Shown here: one piece after another, positions 45,052 through 56,705 of the stretch
Position numbering within the stretch: the first letter of the stretch is position 1
Layout: each line of letters starts with the position of its first letter
Made by a program: the position numbers and the translations under genes
Notes under the pieces: generated by a model
Seen by the model: the letters and a program-made list of their open reading frames with translations, nothing else
Databases searched by the model: none
What the model was told of the DNA's origin: nothing
NCBI RefSeq assembly: GCF_021869535.1
Contig: NW_026262690.1
Coordinates: forward strand, 91,603,995-91,667,994
Length of the DNA: 64,000 bases
Source of the DNA: Mytilus californianus
Taxonomy: Eukaryota; Mollusca; Bivalvia; Mytilida; Mytilidae
Direction of reading: 5' to 3'

Positions 45052-45137
45052 TTCTCCATTTATTTTATTTTCGTTTGAAAGATAGACTTGTTCCGACCAA
45101 GCATGAAATAAATAGAACACAATGTATACATGATAAC

Positions 45138-47440
45138 AAATAGACTTTTACAGAAATGACTTTTTAAAAATTTGTAGTCGGAGAAGAGTACTGTAAATTA
45201 AGAAATTTTTGTGATGTTTTTATTATTTCAAAAATTGCGACGGGATAGATTTCATAAAATAAAAACTCACAATTTAAATTTTGATACTGTTACTAGTATG
45301 CGTCATTTCCTAAAAAGGCAATAATTAATCTCCTATTTTTGTCCATTTAAAAAAAATAACAATCGTGAAAGCACACAAAAATTGGTTTTTACAGCAATTT
45401 CCGTTACCTATAATTGTATTTTCTTGTGACCACTATGAGAAATAAGCCTTTTGTTGTATTTGTCGCAGAAACTGTCTGGGTGGTTTCAAGATAGCAAGAT
45501 CACCTTGAGTGCTGGAGAATGTTAGTTGGATCACTGGCAAGGTCAAACCAAAGACTTAAAAAATGGTATTTGTCGCTTCTTGTTTAAGCACATAGCATTT
45601 GGAGTTGGAGCAAAGACTAGTCAGTTAAGAGTCAGATTATTGTGTGTCTGGCTTCCAATGGACTGTTACCTTGTGGATTAGCATGTAAAAAATCCAGTCT
45701 AGTACAAAACAAGGATTAAAATCATATCACATCACAATGTTCTCTTCCTGATATCCAAGTAATATTTGCCACTGGACTTTAAACACTGATCCACCTATCT
45801 ATCCATCCATCTCTGTTATCTTTGATTACACTATGTTGAAAAATACCTTTGAAAGCTAAGTATTGAATACAGATCAATATGTATAGTTTTCTGGAGATTT
45901 CCCAAAATAAGCTTGAATTTTTCTTGTCTGAAATTGTTTGGCAAATACAATAGCAAGCTCATTTTCACATGTACATGAGTAAATAATTGACTGACAATAA
46001 AACTCATCAAGCTAACCTTGATTATGATGAAGTCAAGAATGCAATTTATTGATGTTGATCTTTAATCAGATAATGGACTTCCAATTGGTATTTTAAATTA
46101 TTTGTACAGTAATATATGAAACATAACCTAATTATATATATTAGACCTCTAGAGGTAATCACTCAACCTTCAAAAGGGATGAGTGGCTAAATAGAAATAG
46201 CCTCAACCTCATAGATGTCATGGATGCATGCTCACTTGAATCGTTGGATGTCACAGGTTAATCGCAAAATGACATAAATAAGATAAAATGTATAAATGAT
46301 AACAATAGACTTTTACAGAAACGACTCTTTAAAAATTTCTAATCAGAGTTTTCGAAGAGTTCTGTAAATTAAGAAATTTTTGTGATTTTTTTATTTGCAA
46401 AAATTGCGACGGAATATATTTCATAAAATTAAAAACTCACAATTTAAATTTGGATACTGTTATTTGTAAGCATCATTTCCTAAAACAGCAATAATAAATC
46501 TCTTAATTTTTCCATTGAAAAAAATAACAATCGTAAAAGCGCACAAAAATTTGTTTTTACAGCAATTTCCGCGACCTATAATTGTATTTTCTTGTGACCA
46601 CTATGAGAAATTAGGCTTTTGTTGTATTTGTAGCAGAAACTGTCTTTAGTAGTTTCAAGATAGCAAGATCACCTTGAGTGCTGGAGATTGTTAGTTGGAT
46701 CACTGGCAAGGTCAAACCAAAGACTTAAAAATTGGTATTTGTCGCTTCTTGTTTAAGCACATAGAATTTGGAGTTGGAGCAAAGACTAGTCAGTTAAGAG
46801 TCAGATTATTATGTGTCTGGCTTCCTATGGACCTAACCTTGTGAATTAGCATGTAAAAATCCAGTCTAGTAAAAAACAAGGATCAAAATCATATCACATC
46901 ACAATGTTCTCTTCCTAATATCCAAGTAATATTTGCCACTGGACTTTAAACACTGATTTACCTATCTATCCATCCATCTCTGTCATCTTTGATTACACTA
47001 TGTTGAAAAATACCTTTGAAAGCTAAGTATTGAATACAGATCAATATGTATAGTTTTCTGGTGATTTCCCAAAATAAGCATGAATTTCTCTTGTCTGAAA
47101 TTATTTGGCAAATACAATAGCAAGCTCATTTTCACATGTACATGAGTAAAAAATTGACTGACAATAAAACTCATCAAGCTAACCTTGATTATAATAAAGT
47201 AAAGAATACAATATACATGTATCGACATTGATCTTAAATCAGATGATGGACTTCCAATTGGTATTTTAAAATGATTTGTAATGTAATACATGAAGCAGTA
47301 ACCTAATTGTATAGAGGTCACCATACAACCTTCAACAATGGACAAGTGGCTAAAGAGAAATAGCCTCAACAACATTGATGTCATGGATACATGCCCTTTT
47401 GGATTGTTAGATTCACAGGTTAATCTCAGAATGGATAAAA
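45138..47440 (+). repeat. 1.16-kb tandem segmental duplication
   Basis: About 45141-46300 and 46306-47440 are near-identical in the same orientation (for example AATAGACTTTTACAGAAA and TTGCGACGG). The offset is about 1165 bp. Each copy contains a SINE-like stretch (GGTCAAACCAAAGACTTAAA to GCCACTGGACTTTAAACACT) ending in CTATC/CATC repeats. Confidence 0.8.
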
Positions 47441-47609
47441 TAAAGGACCCTAAAACTGGTATTAAGTCTACGAGAACATGATTTATTAATTAGTTGTATT
47501 TGGCTTTGAATTAGCAGTAACTTCCAGTATACGTATGTTGATGCTTTGTGTCGTTTGTTCTATTTTATTTGTTTTGTGTGCTTCATACCGATCTATTAAG
47601 TTAATATAA

Positions 47610-47800
47610 AAAAAAGAAGATGTGGTATGATTGCCAATGAGACAACTCTCCACCAGAGACCAAAATGACGTAAAAGATAACAACTATAGGTCATTGTACG
47701 ATCTTCAACAATGAGCAAAACCCATGCAGCATAGTAACCTATAAAAGCCACTGACTGACAAATGTAAAGTAATTCAAACGACAATTCAACTAACGGCCTC
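47610..47800 (+). repeat. R1 repeat, 5' part
   Basis: AAGATGTGGTATGATTGCC, GAGACAACTCTCCACCAGAG and CAACAATGAGCAAAACCCAT, then GACGGCCTCA-like sequence. Orientation +. Confidence 0.75.
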
Positions 47801-48266
47801 ACTTATTATGCTTATGTACAAAACAATAGATGAAAAACAAATATGATATAGAGACAGAATACAGAACTTCAGAAGCCTTTTGCAATTGATTTTGACTGTT
47901 TGTTATGTTGCGCTGTTACACCACTGTCCCAAGTAAGGGGGATGGTTCAGCGCTCACATTAGTTGCATGCGCACTCTTGTTCAGCTCATAAAAATGGTCT
48001 CAACACCGGATGCATATTTGACTTCAGAGGACTTCGCTATTTCTGTTTTAAGTTTATTGTTTAAAAAATCTATATGTATATAGATGTCTGGCTATTCAAA
48101 CTGTAAAAAGGCTATTCGAAGCCTCTGGCCGATGGCGAAGCTCCAAGTACTAAAATGATTTTGCTTCGAAGATAAAGCTTATTGGTGTGTGTGTGTGTAT
48201 GTGTACAGAGATCTCAATAGTTGGAGAACTTCGAATTCCTACTAACAACCTTCAAAGAATTGAATG

Positions 48267-48850
48267 ACATAAAATTGAGAATGGAAATGGGGAATGTGTC
48301 AAAGAGACAACAGCCCGACCATAGAGCAGACAACAGCCGAAGGCCACCAATGGGTCTTCAATGCAGCGAGAAACTCCCGCACCCGAAGGCGTCCCTCAAA
48401 TGGCCCCTAAACAAATATGTATACTAGTTCAGGGATAATGGACGTCATACTAAACTCCAAATTATACGTATGAAACTAAAATTAAAAATGATACAAGACT
48501 AACAAAGGCCAGAGGCTCCTGACTTGGGACAGGCGCAAAAATGCGGCGGGGTTAAACATGTTTTTTGAGATCTCAACCCTCCCCCTATATCTCTAGCCAA
48601 TGTAGAAAAAACAAACGCAAACAGTACGTACAGTAAAATTCAGTATAAGAGAAGTCCGAGTCCGATGTCAGAATAGGAAACAAAAGAAAATAAACAAAAT
48701 GACAATAATACATAAATAACAACAGACTACTAGCAGTTACTGACATGCCAGCTCCAGACCTCAATTAAACTGATTAAAAGATTACGTCTTCCTCATATGA
48801 ATATCAGGCACAATCCCTCCTGTTAGGGGTTTAGTATTATACCGTCATAA
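48267..48850 (+). repeat. R2 repeat, copy 2
   Basis: Same family and orientation as 22537-23110. It is preceded at 48120-48260 by sequence related to 57400-57545 (AAGATAAAGCTT and CCTTCAAAGAATTGAATG). Confidence 0.7.
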
Positions 48851-48957
48851 AATATATGAGAAGAACATAACCCGTGTCATGCAACATAGTCTCCTTGGTC
48901 TGTTTACTGTTTACAATTTTGCTCACATACTATGCACAAGTTTAAACATTTTATAAA

Positions 48958-48963
48958 TTTATT
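48958..48963 (-). terminator. Possible polyadenylation signal of the kinase gene
   Basis: AATAAA on the minus strand about 290 bases after the stop codon. It is the nearest exact match I could find. Confidence 0.3.
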
Positions 48964-49254
48964 TACTAAATCAAAGGCAATGCAAACGAATGTCTGCAGT
49001 TTATCTTTTGCATTGGTAATTTTTCACAAATTCAGTCTCTTACTTATTTATAGTATATAATTATGTTCTATGAAAGATAATTTTAAAATAAAACAAACTT
49101 TTCATTATCTAGCCCTGTTCAGAGAATGATTGTTCAAAAATTCAATATATTTGCTGCTAAAATTATATATAGCCAACATCGTATCCGTAAGTGTATCTTT
49201 CACTAAAGTCGGGTATGAGTAAAAGATGAGTTCTCAAAAGAATATCAACCGGAG

Positions 49255-50964
49255 TCAACCAGTGCTTTCGGTGTCTTTTTTTGCCAGGATATAATTTTCA
49301 ATATTTTCCATAATCCTTTCGTGACATTTAAAATAAGGACTGCTGCTAAAGAGCGCTTTTCTGATATAGGCCGGTATAATCGGGTCAATTGATTCATAAA
49401 CACTTGCTAAATTTCGTATAACTGTCTTGCCCTTTTCTTTAACGCCTCTCCTAAAATAATGTCCTAGGACTATTCCGAAAACACTGATATCATTTTGATT
49501 CGATACATATATGACTGGCGCTCCTCTATTGGATGGAGCCGATTCAAATTTGATTATCATTTCATCTGCAGGATTTTCTGGTATGGACGGCCAATCAACG
49601 ATTTCCATCAAAGATTTTGCGTTATTTATGTTTCTGAACGTAAACTTTTTCTGTGTAACATCTTGATTTTGAAGGGAAACACTTCTTGGTAAATACGACC
49701 CGTCGTTTACTTCAAGTTCCAAAATAGCAATATCTAGATCCCTGTTTGTCCAAATTGGATTCTTGGGTTTCAATACGGCTTTTTTGTTTTTTTTACCAAA
49801 GACAGCAGACCAGTTTTGAGGAAATTGTCCTCGTTTTACAACTGAATACGAAGTAACAAGAAATGGTCCCGAACCAAGTCGGAAACATCCACCTTTTACT
49901 TGCTTTTTACCTGTATTGTGAATGTATATTAATCGACCAACAGATCCTTTTAATTCCAACTTGGGCCTATTTGGAATCTGCTGAATAGGAGATGCATCGG
50001 TAAATGTCTCCTCTTTATCAAACAATGACATTTTCTCAACAACTTCTTCAAGTCCCATGCGATTGTTAGGTTCATGTTGAAGAAGTCCTACGAGTATATC
50101 CTTCATAATCTGTGGCTCAAAAGAATCTGGAATCACAATCGCCGGGGATTTGATACCTTCAAAGATTTTACATCTTTCCATTTCAGTCTGAAAGGTGAAC
50201 CACATTTCAAATATAATTAGCCCTAAACTGTACAAATCTATTCGTTTATCATATTTTTTGTCACAGTTAAGTACCTCTGGCCCACAATAAAGTTTGGTTC
50301 CTATATAGCTGGTAAGGTTTTCGTCTTTGTTAGACATGATTTTGCTTCCTTCGGTTAAGTTCTCAGGTCGAGCTATGCCAAAGTCACCAATTTTCACTGT
50401 GCCTGATTTGCTGAGAAAGATATTTCTAGGATTTAAATCTCGATGCATAATGTTTTCGTCATGAATATACTTGATGCCATCAACAATTTCGCCTAATATT
50501 CGTCTTTGCTCGAGTTCCCTGTCACATCTATCATATACGTCCATATTTTCGATGAAATCCCTTAATGTTTGGTTACAGTACTCCATTTGTATACACAAAC
50601 ATTGGACATTTGTAGCTAGAGAATCCTTACTTGCACCCTCACTTTTAATATGCCAGGATGTATGATATCGGACTATATTGGCATGTTGTAACTGAGATAG
50701 CACTTCTACTTCTCTATTTATCCTTTCTTCATCTTGATCTGTCAAAAGAGGAACAAATTTCAGTGCATATTCCTTTTTGTCAGTTTTACTTTTAATTATA
50801 TAAACACTTCCATAAGCTCCTTCACCAATGTTCTCGACAATTTCAAAGTGCTTAAGCATGTCAGTTGATAGAACTGCCTCTAATCTGCTATCAGTCGAAC
50901 CAAATGAGCCGCTGCTGCTTTCACAGTTTTCCTCGTCATAAGAGCCTGAGCTATTGGTCCACAT
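49255..50964 (-). CDS. eIF2-alpha-kinase-like kinase fused to trypsin-fold pseudoprotease
   Basis: An uninterrupted 569-codon frame. A GTAG acceptor 22 bases before the ATG suggests a spliced 5' UTR. Residues 40-315 are a Ser/Thr kinase. The glycine loop is GEGAYGSV (47-54), the ATP-binding Lys is K69 (YALKF) and the alpha-C Glu is E85. The catalytic loop HRDLNPRN (174-181) has Asn178 where Lys is usual. DFG is at 194-196, and the activation segment SYIGTKLYCGPE (219-230) resembles PKR/HRI-type eIF2-alpha kinases. Residues about 341-540 have trypsin-like spacing: GGCFRLGSGPFLVTSYSVVK where TNHHVV is usual (His to Ser374), LDIAIL keeping Asp411, and SNRGAPVI where GNSGxP is usual (Ser to Arg480). 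The protease half therefore looks inactive and may bind ligand or peptide. The kinase may control translation in stress or antiviral response; that is inference. No dsRNA- or Z-DNA-binding domain is seen. Confidence 0.85.
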   Translation of the reverse strand: MWTNSSGSYDEENCESSSGSFGSTDSRLEAVLSTDMLKHFEIVENIGEGAYGSVYIIKSKTDKKEYALKFVPLLTDQDEERINREVEVLSQLQHANIVRYHTSWHIKSEGASKDSLATNVQCLCIQMEYCNQTLRDFIENMDVYDRCDRELEQRRILGEIVDGIKYIHDENIMHRDLNPRNIFLSKSGTVKIGDFGIARPENLTEGSKIMSNKDENLTSYIGTKLYCGPEVLNCDKKYDKRIDLYSLGLIIFEMWFTFQTEMERCKIFEGIKSPAIVIPDSFEPQIMKDILVGLLQHEPNNRMGLEEVVEKMSLFDKEETFTDASPIQQIPNRPKLELKGSVGRLIYIHNTGKKQVKGGCFRLGSGPFLVTSYSVVKRGQFPQNWSAVFGKKNKKAVLKPKNPIWTNRDLDIAILELEVNDGSYLPRSVSLQNQDVTQKKFTFRNINNAKSLMEIVDWPSIPENPADEMIIKFESAPSNRGAPVIYVSNQNDISVFGIVLGHYFRRGVKEKGKTVIRNLASVYESIDPIIPAYIRKALFSSSPYFKCHERIMENIENYILAKKDTESTG

Positions 50965-51494
50965 AATGCTAAATAACGTTTACGATCTACAATGTAAAAT
51001 TCAAATATCAACTACATCAATTAAGTTCCAAAATATGAGGGTCTGGGTGGGGTTTAGAAACGAAGATCCCTTATCCAGACCCTCAAATATAGTAACGAAG
51101 TGACATTTTAAACAGTCATTCAATTTCCGTCACAATGAGGGGCACGTTGAGGAAAAGACAATAATTTTTAGTGTTTAATACTCTATATGTTCATACTGTG
51201 CCTTTTATAGCTGCAGTATAGGACAAAATTGCATCAATGTCTGAAATCTTTATTTGACATGAAACTGTTTCACTTCAGTGTTTTTGGTTAGAGTTCGTGC
51301 TATCAGTCGCTTATTTCATATTAAAGGGGAACGGGGGGAAGAATATTTTTTGCAGATTGACTATTCATTTTCATCTGTTGATACGAATGCTAATATTTTA
51401 CCGCGAAAAATTATTTTCACTTTTCTACACAATAATATCCTGCATTTTGTGGTGCAGAATATTTATTTTAATGCGGTCTTGGGCAAAACTATTT

Positions 51495-51720
51495 ATTTTC
51501 AGCTCTAACCAAGGTAATTCATTTTCGTCGTCAACACTTCGGACAATAACGCAAAAACGCTTTCACCAATTTTCACGAAACTTTGGTGAATTGTTTATTT
51601 CTATTGACGTAAGCTCCTATTCGATATTTATGATTTTTTTTATTTAACGTTTCCGAGTTAGGGGATTTTATTCATAAAACAATGGAGGATTGTCCAAATT
51701 ATTCATGTCTTGTGTAATAA
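51495..51720 (+). repeat. Fragment of element-B-type repeat
   Basis: TCGTCAACACTTCGGACAAT, AACTTTGGTGAATTGTTTAT and TGACGTAAGCTCC match the interior of element B (43370-43640). No terminal hairpins remain. Confidence 0.55.
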
Positions 51721-51879
51721 GGTACCACTGTGTTTTGATTATTTTTTATTTATTTTTTTTTTTGGGGGGGGGGAGGTCTATTTGAGCAGTGGTTACAGTA
51801 TCTCTAGTTCATCATATAAATCCATATACATTCATTTAAAGCTTAAAGACAAGCTTAAAGGCTGACGGGTGTATCATGC

Positions 51880-52335
51880 GCTCATAGCGCAGCTCTTTAT
51901 TGTTAGATGTTTTTCTGCTTTGTATCGATCTGATGACTTAGGCCCTTTTTAACTGATTTTTAAAGTTACCTTTCTATTATGTATTTCTGCTGGACCACTG
52001 TCCTAGGTTAGGGAAGGACTGGCGCCTTCAAACATGTTTAACCCCGCCAACACATTCTGTGTGTGCCTATCCCAAGTCAGGAACCTGTAGTTCAGTGGTT
52101 GTCGCTGGTTCATGTCTGTCATGTTTGGTTTTTTTGTAAATTGTTTTGTTATAAATTGGGCCGTTAGTTTTCTCAAATAAATTGTTTCATATTTTTCATG
52201 TCGCGACCTTTGATTACCGACTATACGTCATGGGTTTTCTCAGTGTAAAAGGCCGTACGGTTGCCAATAATTGCTTACATCCACTTCATTTGAACTTTGG
52301 TAGATAGTTGTTTCATTGGCAATCATATCACTTCT
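51880..52335 (-). repeat. R1 repeat, near full length, reverse
   Basis: Reverse copy running from TATCGATCTGATGACTTAGG to GTTTCATTGGCAATCATATC. It includes TTTAACCCCGCCAACACATT and AAAGGCCGTACGGTTGCC. Confidence 0.75.
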
Positions 52336-52823
52336 CTTTATTTATATATTAATGGCAAGTTCCAATTTCGCCAAAGTGAATGTTAAGATTTGCATTGTTA
52401 ACTGTATGGAACACCGAAGTTGCAATATAATTACATTTTTTGATTGGGTTGGAGGAGGTCAAAAACCGGCTAATAGCTTGATAAGCCGGGCGGGTAAATA
52501 AAGGCAACACTTAACAGTAGTATACCGCTGTTCAAAAGTCATAAATCGATTGAGAGAAAACAAATCCGGGTTACAAACTAAAACCAGGGGAAACACATCA
52601 ACTATAAGAGGAAAACAAATGATTCATGAACAACAGAAACACTGAAGTGCAACAAAAACAAACGCCAACATACATAGAAACGAACTATTTGATAACAACT
52701 GCCATATTCCTGACTTGGTACAGGACATTTTTATGAAAAAATGGTGGGATAAAAGTGGATACCTAATTTGTGTAACCAACTCCTCCTACAGTTTTCTACC
52801 TAGATCACTGAAACTTCACAGGA

Positions 52824-53083
52824 TTGATTGATTGATTGATTGGTGTTTGACGCCACTTTCAACACTATTGTGCTATTTCGTGACGGTCAGTTTTTAGTGG
52901 TGGAGGTAGCCGGAGTGACCGGAGAGAACCACCGACCTTCGGTAGGAAAACTGACAATCCTATTCAATTAAGATTGGAGTCGAGTGCATCTACCGCGTGC
53001 GGAATTCGAACTCACAACTTCAGTGCTGACTGGCTAGTGATACAGTAGCTCGACTACTTAGACCACCCGGCCACTGAGGCCCC
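52824..53083 (-). mobile_element. tRNA-derived SINE with 13-bp target duplication
   Basis: Full-length reverse copy with (GATT)4 at the left (the AATC tail), GAGAACCACCGACCTTCGGT, and a tRNA-like head reading GGGCCTCAGTGGCCGGGTGG on the minus strand. AAACTTCACAGGA flanks it at 52811-52823 and 53084-53096. Confidence 0.9.
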
Positions 53084-53444
53084 AAACTTCACAGGAAGAT
53101 TATACATAAGTTGAAATCGTGCACCTATTATTATTGAATTGTTTGAGGAATTCGTTCTCATTTTTTCGGATTTGGGAAATTTCAGCAAAATTTATGAAAG
53201 AGGGTACAAGTTTTGAGTAATCAACTTCCCCTACAGTTTTCACCCCATATCCCTGGCACATTTTCCAGACTTTGGAACTTAGTAATTTTTAGCCAAATTT
53301 ATTCACAAATATCACAACCCGGCCATTTGAGACTTTGACCTATTTTTTTTAATTTTCATTGGAATTTAGACTTGTACCACAGGCATTTGTCTCTGAAAAA
53401 AATCCGAGGCGGATTTAGGGAAGCAGGAGGTCCGGGTCCCCCTT

Positions 53445-53775
53445 ATGGAGCTTCATATATATGAGGCGCCGTTTTACTATTTATTCCTTATTTTCTGATA
53501 TCAAAAAACATTTCTTGATATCAAAAAATCGAATTCTTGATATCAAAAAATATTTCTTGATATCAGGAATTAAATTTTTTAATATAAAAAATTCCCTTTT
53601 TTGATATAATAAACAAAAAAATAGATTTTCTGATATCAAATAATACTGACGATTTTTTGATATCAAGAAATACATTTTCAAAAATTCGAATTCTTGATAT
53701 CAGAAAATAGGAAAAAGATGAAGGATGGCTACCTGTGTGTCGATAAAAGCATTCGAACTCACCCATGAGCCCTAA
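53445..53775 (+). mobile_element. GATATC-palindrome array element, copy 1
   Basis: TTGATATCAA-type palindromes repeat every ~20-35 bp between 53495 and 53705 (for example TTCTTGATATCAAAAAAT). The flanks are GAGGCGCCGTTTTACTATTT on the left and ATGAAGGATGGCTACCTGTG, then ACTCACCCATGAGCCC, on the right. The same unit is inverted at 55445-55745. Confidence 0.72.
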
Positions 53776-54062
53776 CATTAGGTCTTGTGTTTCGGTCGTG
53801 TTTAAGGAAAGAATATCTAGAGTTCGGCTTCATCAGTCATAAGAAGTATTGTGTTTTAGTGTTTCACATTTCAATCATTTTAAGGTTTATGTTCAAAAAT
53901 TCCTGTAAGTTCCCGTTTCTTTTATAAGCAATTATTGGTTTCCTCTGAAACCGATTTGTGCAGCCAGGATTTTGTGAAATTAAGCCCCAGTGTTTTGGTA
54001 ATCTCGTTTTTAGTTTTTTTTTCCCCGTTATGTTGCGGATTTAGTAAGTTAGTTAGTTCTGT

Positions 54063-54605
54063 TAAATATAAAAATAAGGATATGTGGTATGAATGCCAAT
54101 GAGACAACTATCCACCAAAGTTCAAATGAAGTGAATGTAAGCAACTATAGGGAACCGTACGGCCATCAACAATGAGAAAACCCCATACCGTATAGTCGGC
54201 TATTAAAGACCCCGACATGAAAAATATGAAACAATTCAATTGAGAAAACTAACTGCTTAAAACGAATAACAAATATGACAGACATGAACCAACGACCACC
54301 ACTGAACTACAGGCTCCTGACTTGGGACACACACATAAAGAATGTGTCGGGGTTAAACATGTTTGAGCGCTCAACCCTCCCCCTAACCTGGGACAGTGGT
54401 GTAACAGTACAACTTTAGAACAAACTATAAAAATCAGTTGAAAGGGGCTTAAATCATCAGATCGATACAAAGAAGAAAAACAGCTAACAAAAACACAGAC
54501 CGGACGTGACAGGGTATTTATACATTCGTAACAACAACAAAAAGACTCAAAGTACAGTTCTGAGAATACTCGCAGTTACTGACAGCTAGTTCAAAGCCAA
54601 TAACA
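54063..54605 (+). repeat. R1 repeat, full-length copy
   Basis: The longest R1 copy. It runs from GGATATGTGGTATGAATGCC through GGGTTAAACATGTTTGAGCG and TGGGACAGTGGTGTAACAG to AGATCGATACAAAGAAG, ending near an A-rich run. It has no significant open frame. The class is unknown. Confidence 0.7.
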
Positions 54606-54929
54606 AAAAAAAAATTAAAAAATGCATGTCTTGTATTTTCAAATACTTCGTCTATTTTGTGTTTTTAAGAGACGTTTTATGAAGACTGCTAGTATTTCTT
54701 ATGGACCGCGCCTTGCATAAATCCTTTATAAATACATTTATTTTATATGAGTTTTACTGTGAAGTATTGAAAAGTTTCAGTAGGTTTGATGTACGTTTTT
54801 ATATCTTAAATACCTACATTTTGGAAGCGGTTGTCTTGTATTAAAACGACTGTCAAGAAAGTTGGTATGTAAAATTTAGGTGTGTAATGTATTGTATTAG
54901 ATATATAAGGCGAAAAGATCGTGCATTAT

Positions 54930-55432
54930 GTCAGTTGAACCTGAATATATCATCCAGCCATCGTATCTAAATCTTGATCACATCAGTATTTTGTTTCGAT
55001 GTGTCAAGCTTTGTAAAACATTTTTCAGTATTTAGTAAATTCTTAGGACTATCTCGCCGATTGGGATTCTAAATGTTCGACGCAAAAGTAAATATGTTAT
55101 ATTTTAGAATAATTCCTAAAAGCTTCAATATATTGTCTTTTAGTTGATGGGACTCAAATTTCGTAATAAGTTGGAATGAGATAATTCAGTACTCGTTCAG
55201 TTTCGTCAAAATGAAGATTCGTGTACATGTTTTTTGCTTCAAATGATATTAAATATAATTCTCTGGAGACTTTGAAGTCTAAATCATTACATGTTATAAA
55301 ACTTAAAGTGTCCTTGATATAAGTATTTTGTTTTTGTAACAAGGCCTATGTCATCAATATAACGATCAATATCGTGTAGCGGTACTCCATACTATAAAAC
55401 AATTGGTCTACCCGGATCATTTTTGGAATATA
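54930..55432 (-). pseudogene. Penelope-like element reverse transcriptase relic
   Basis: The minus strand encodes KNDPGRPIV (about 55415-55390), then a stop and frame change, then KQNTYIKDTLSFI and LISFEAKNMYTNLHFDE (55330-55190), then LKDNILKLLGIILKYNIFTF. This matches the order of Penelope-like reverse transcriptases: GRPIV, then SYIKDT, then a motif like FDVxSLYTNIPxDE. The catalytic Asp of that motif is Glu here, and there are stops and at least one frameshift, so it is dead. Confidence 0.65.
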
Positions 55433-55444
55433 TTTCCTGATGTT

Positions 55445-55745
55445 TGGGCTCATGGGTGAGCTTGGACGCTTTTATTGACACACAGGGAGCCATCCTTCAT
55501 TTATTTCTTATTTTCTGATATCAAAAAATCGAATTCGAATTTTTGATATCAGAAAATCTATTTCTTGATATCAAAAAATAAAGAATATTTTCTGATATAA
55601 AAAATTAGAATTTCTGATATCAGAAAATCGATTTCCTGATATCAGAAATTATAGATATCAGAAAATATTCTTTATTTTATTATATCAAGAAATTTTGGTA
55701 TCAGAAAATAAGGAATAAATAGTAAAACGGCGCCTCATACATATA
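55445..55745 (-). mobile_element. GATATC-palindrome array element, copy 2 (inverted)
   Basis: Inverted copy of 53445-53775. GGCTCATGGGTGAG and GCCATCCTTCAT are on the left. GATATC palindromes lie between 55515 and 55690 (TTTCTGATATCAGAAAAT is a fully palindromic example). GGAATAAATAGTAAAACGGC and GCCTCAT are on the right. Confidence 0.72.
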
Positions 55746-55749
55746 TGAT

Positions 55750-56510
55750 AAATGCATAGACCTTTTACAAGTATCACTCCAAACGTTGGGTTGCTAGACC
55801 CCTCCCCCTTTTCAAAACCAGTTTGTTTATCAATCATAAATGCGTAGGGTCATAAGTCACAAGATGGTGGCCAACGGCAAATCCCCCTTGCGTCCGTGAC
55901 AAATCATAATCATTGATCCCGTGTATATTTCTCAAGTATCTCAGCATGCCATATGATCTCTTCTCGAAAATTCTAGCTCATCCACGTCTCGACTTGTAAT
56001 TTTCAAGTTCTACCCGGAAGCAGTGGAACTCGCTGCTCTGCAAACACGCCCCCTCCTTTGAAAATAACGTGCATACACTCGGAGTCTACAAACTGGTCCC
56101 TCCTGTTGTACGACATGGAAATATAAGTAATACAGACCCCCCCCCCCCCCCCCACCCCCCTTCTTATAAAAGTCTTGAAATGCAATGTAACGAACCGTTT
56201 ATAAATATGCTGGAACTAACAAACTGAACAGCTGAATACATATCGGCGAGAAACCATATATACAAAACAAATAATTACATAACTTACCTGTGCTAGTCTT
56301 GTGGACGTGCACTTATAAAAAAAAAACTAGTGTGACTCTTATGTATGTATACACAATATCGACGCGTCAAATCACGTGCACCAAGTTCACAACTTCGTTT
56401 AAATCCGTTTATTTTTACCTTTTCATTGTATTTTATATCTAATCTTTATAGTTACATGTCTCTGTAATGTAAAGCACGTTCCGACTTTATAAAGAAAATA
56501 AGATATACAT
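55750..56510. other. Intergenic, no gene recognised
   Basis: No exon found. A poly-C tract with one A interruption is at about 56139-56160. Such tracts are prone to assembly error. Confidence 0.5.
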
Positions 56511-56516
56511 GAACCA

Positions 56517-56705
56517 TTATGTCATTGTGAGGGTGTGGATGGGGTTAACAGAATAGATGATAATGGGCAAAAAAAAAGAATAGAGAATACAGTATACTTG
56601 GGTGCAAAAATGTAAAGAATAGAGAATGATTGGCAAACAAATATAGAAGAGAAAAAAATTACCTAAACATTTGAAGAATACAAAAACTGAACTACCCCCC
56701 AACTA
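56517..56705 (-). repeat. Minisatellite element (TTCTTTATTTTT family)
   Basis: The tail GAGGGTGTGGATGGGGTTAA is at 56527-56546, followed by AGAATAGAGAATAATGG-type units. Confidence 0.7.

Noticed and set aside
53481..53778. Minus-strand frames rich in DIKK
   Set aside because: They are translations of the GATATC palindrome array.
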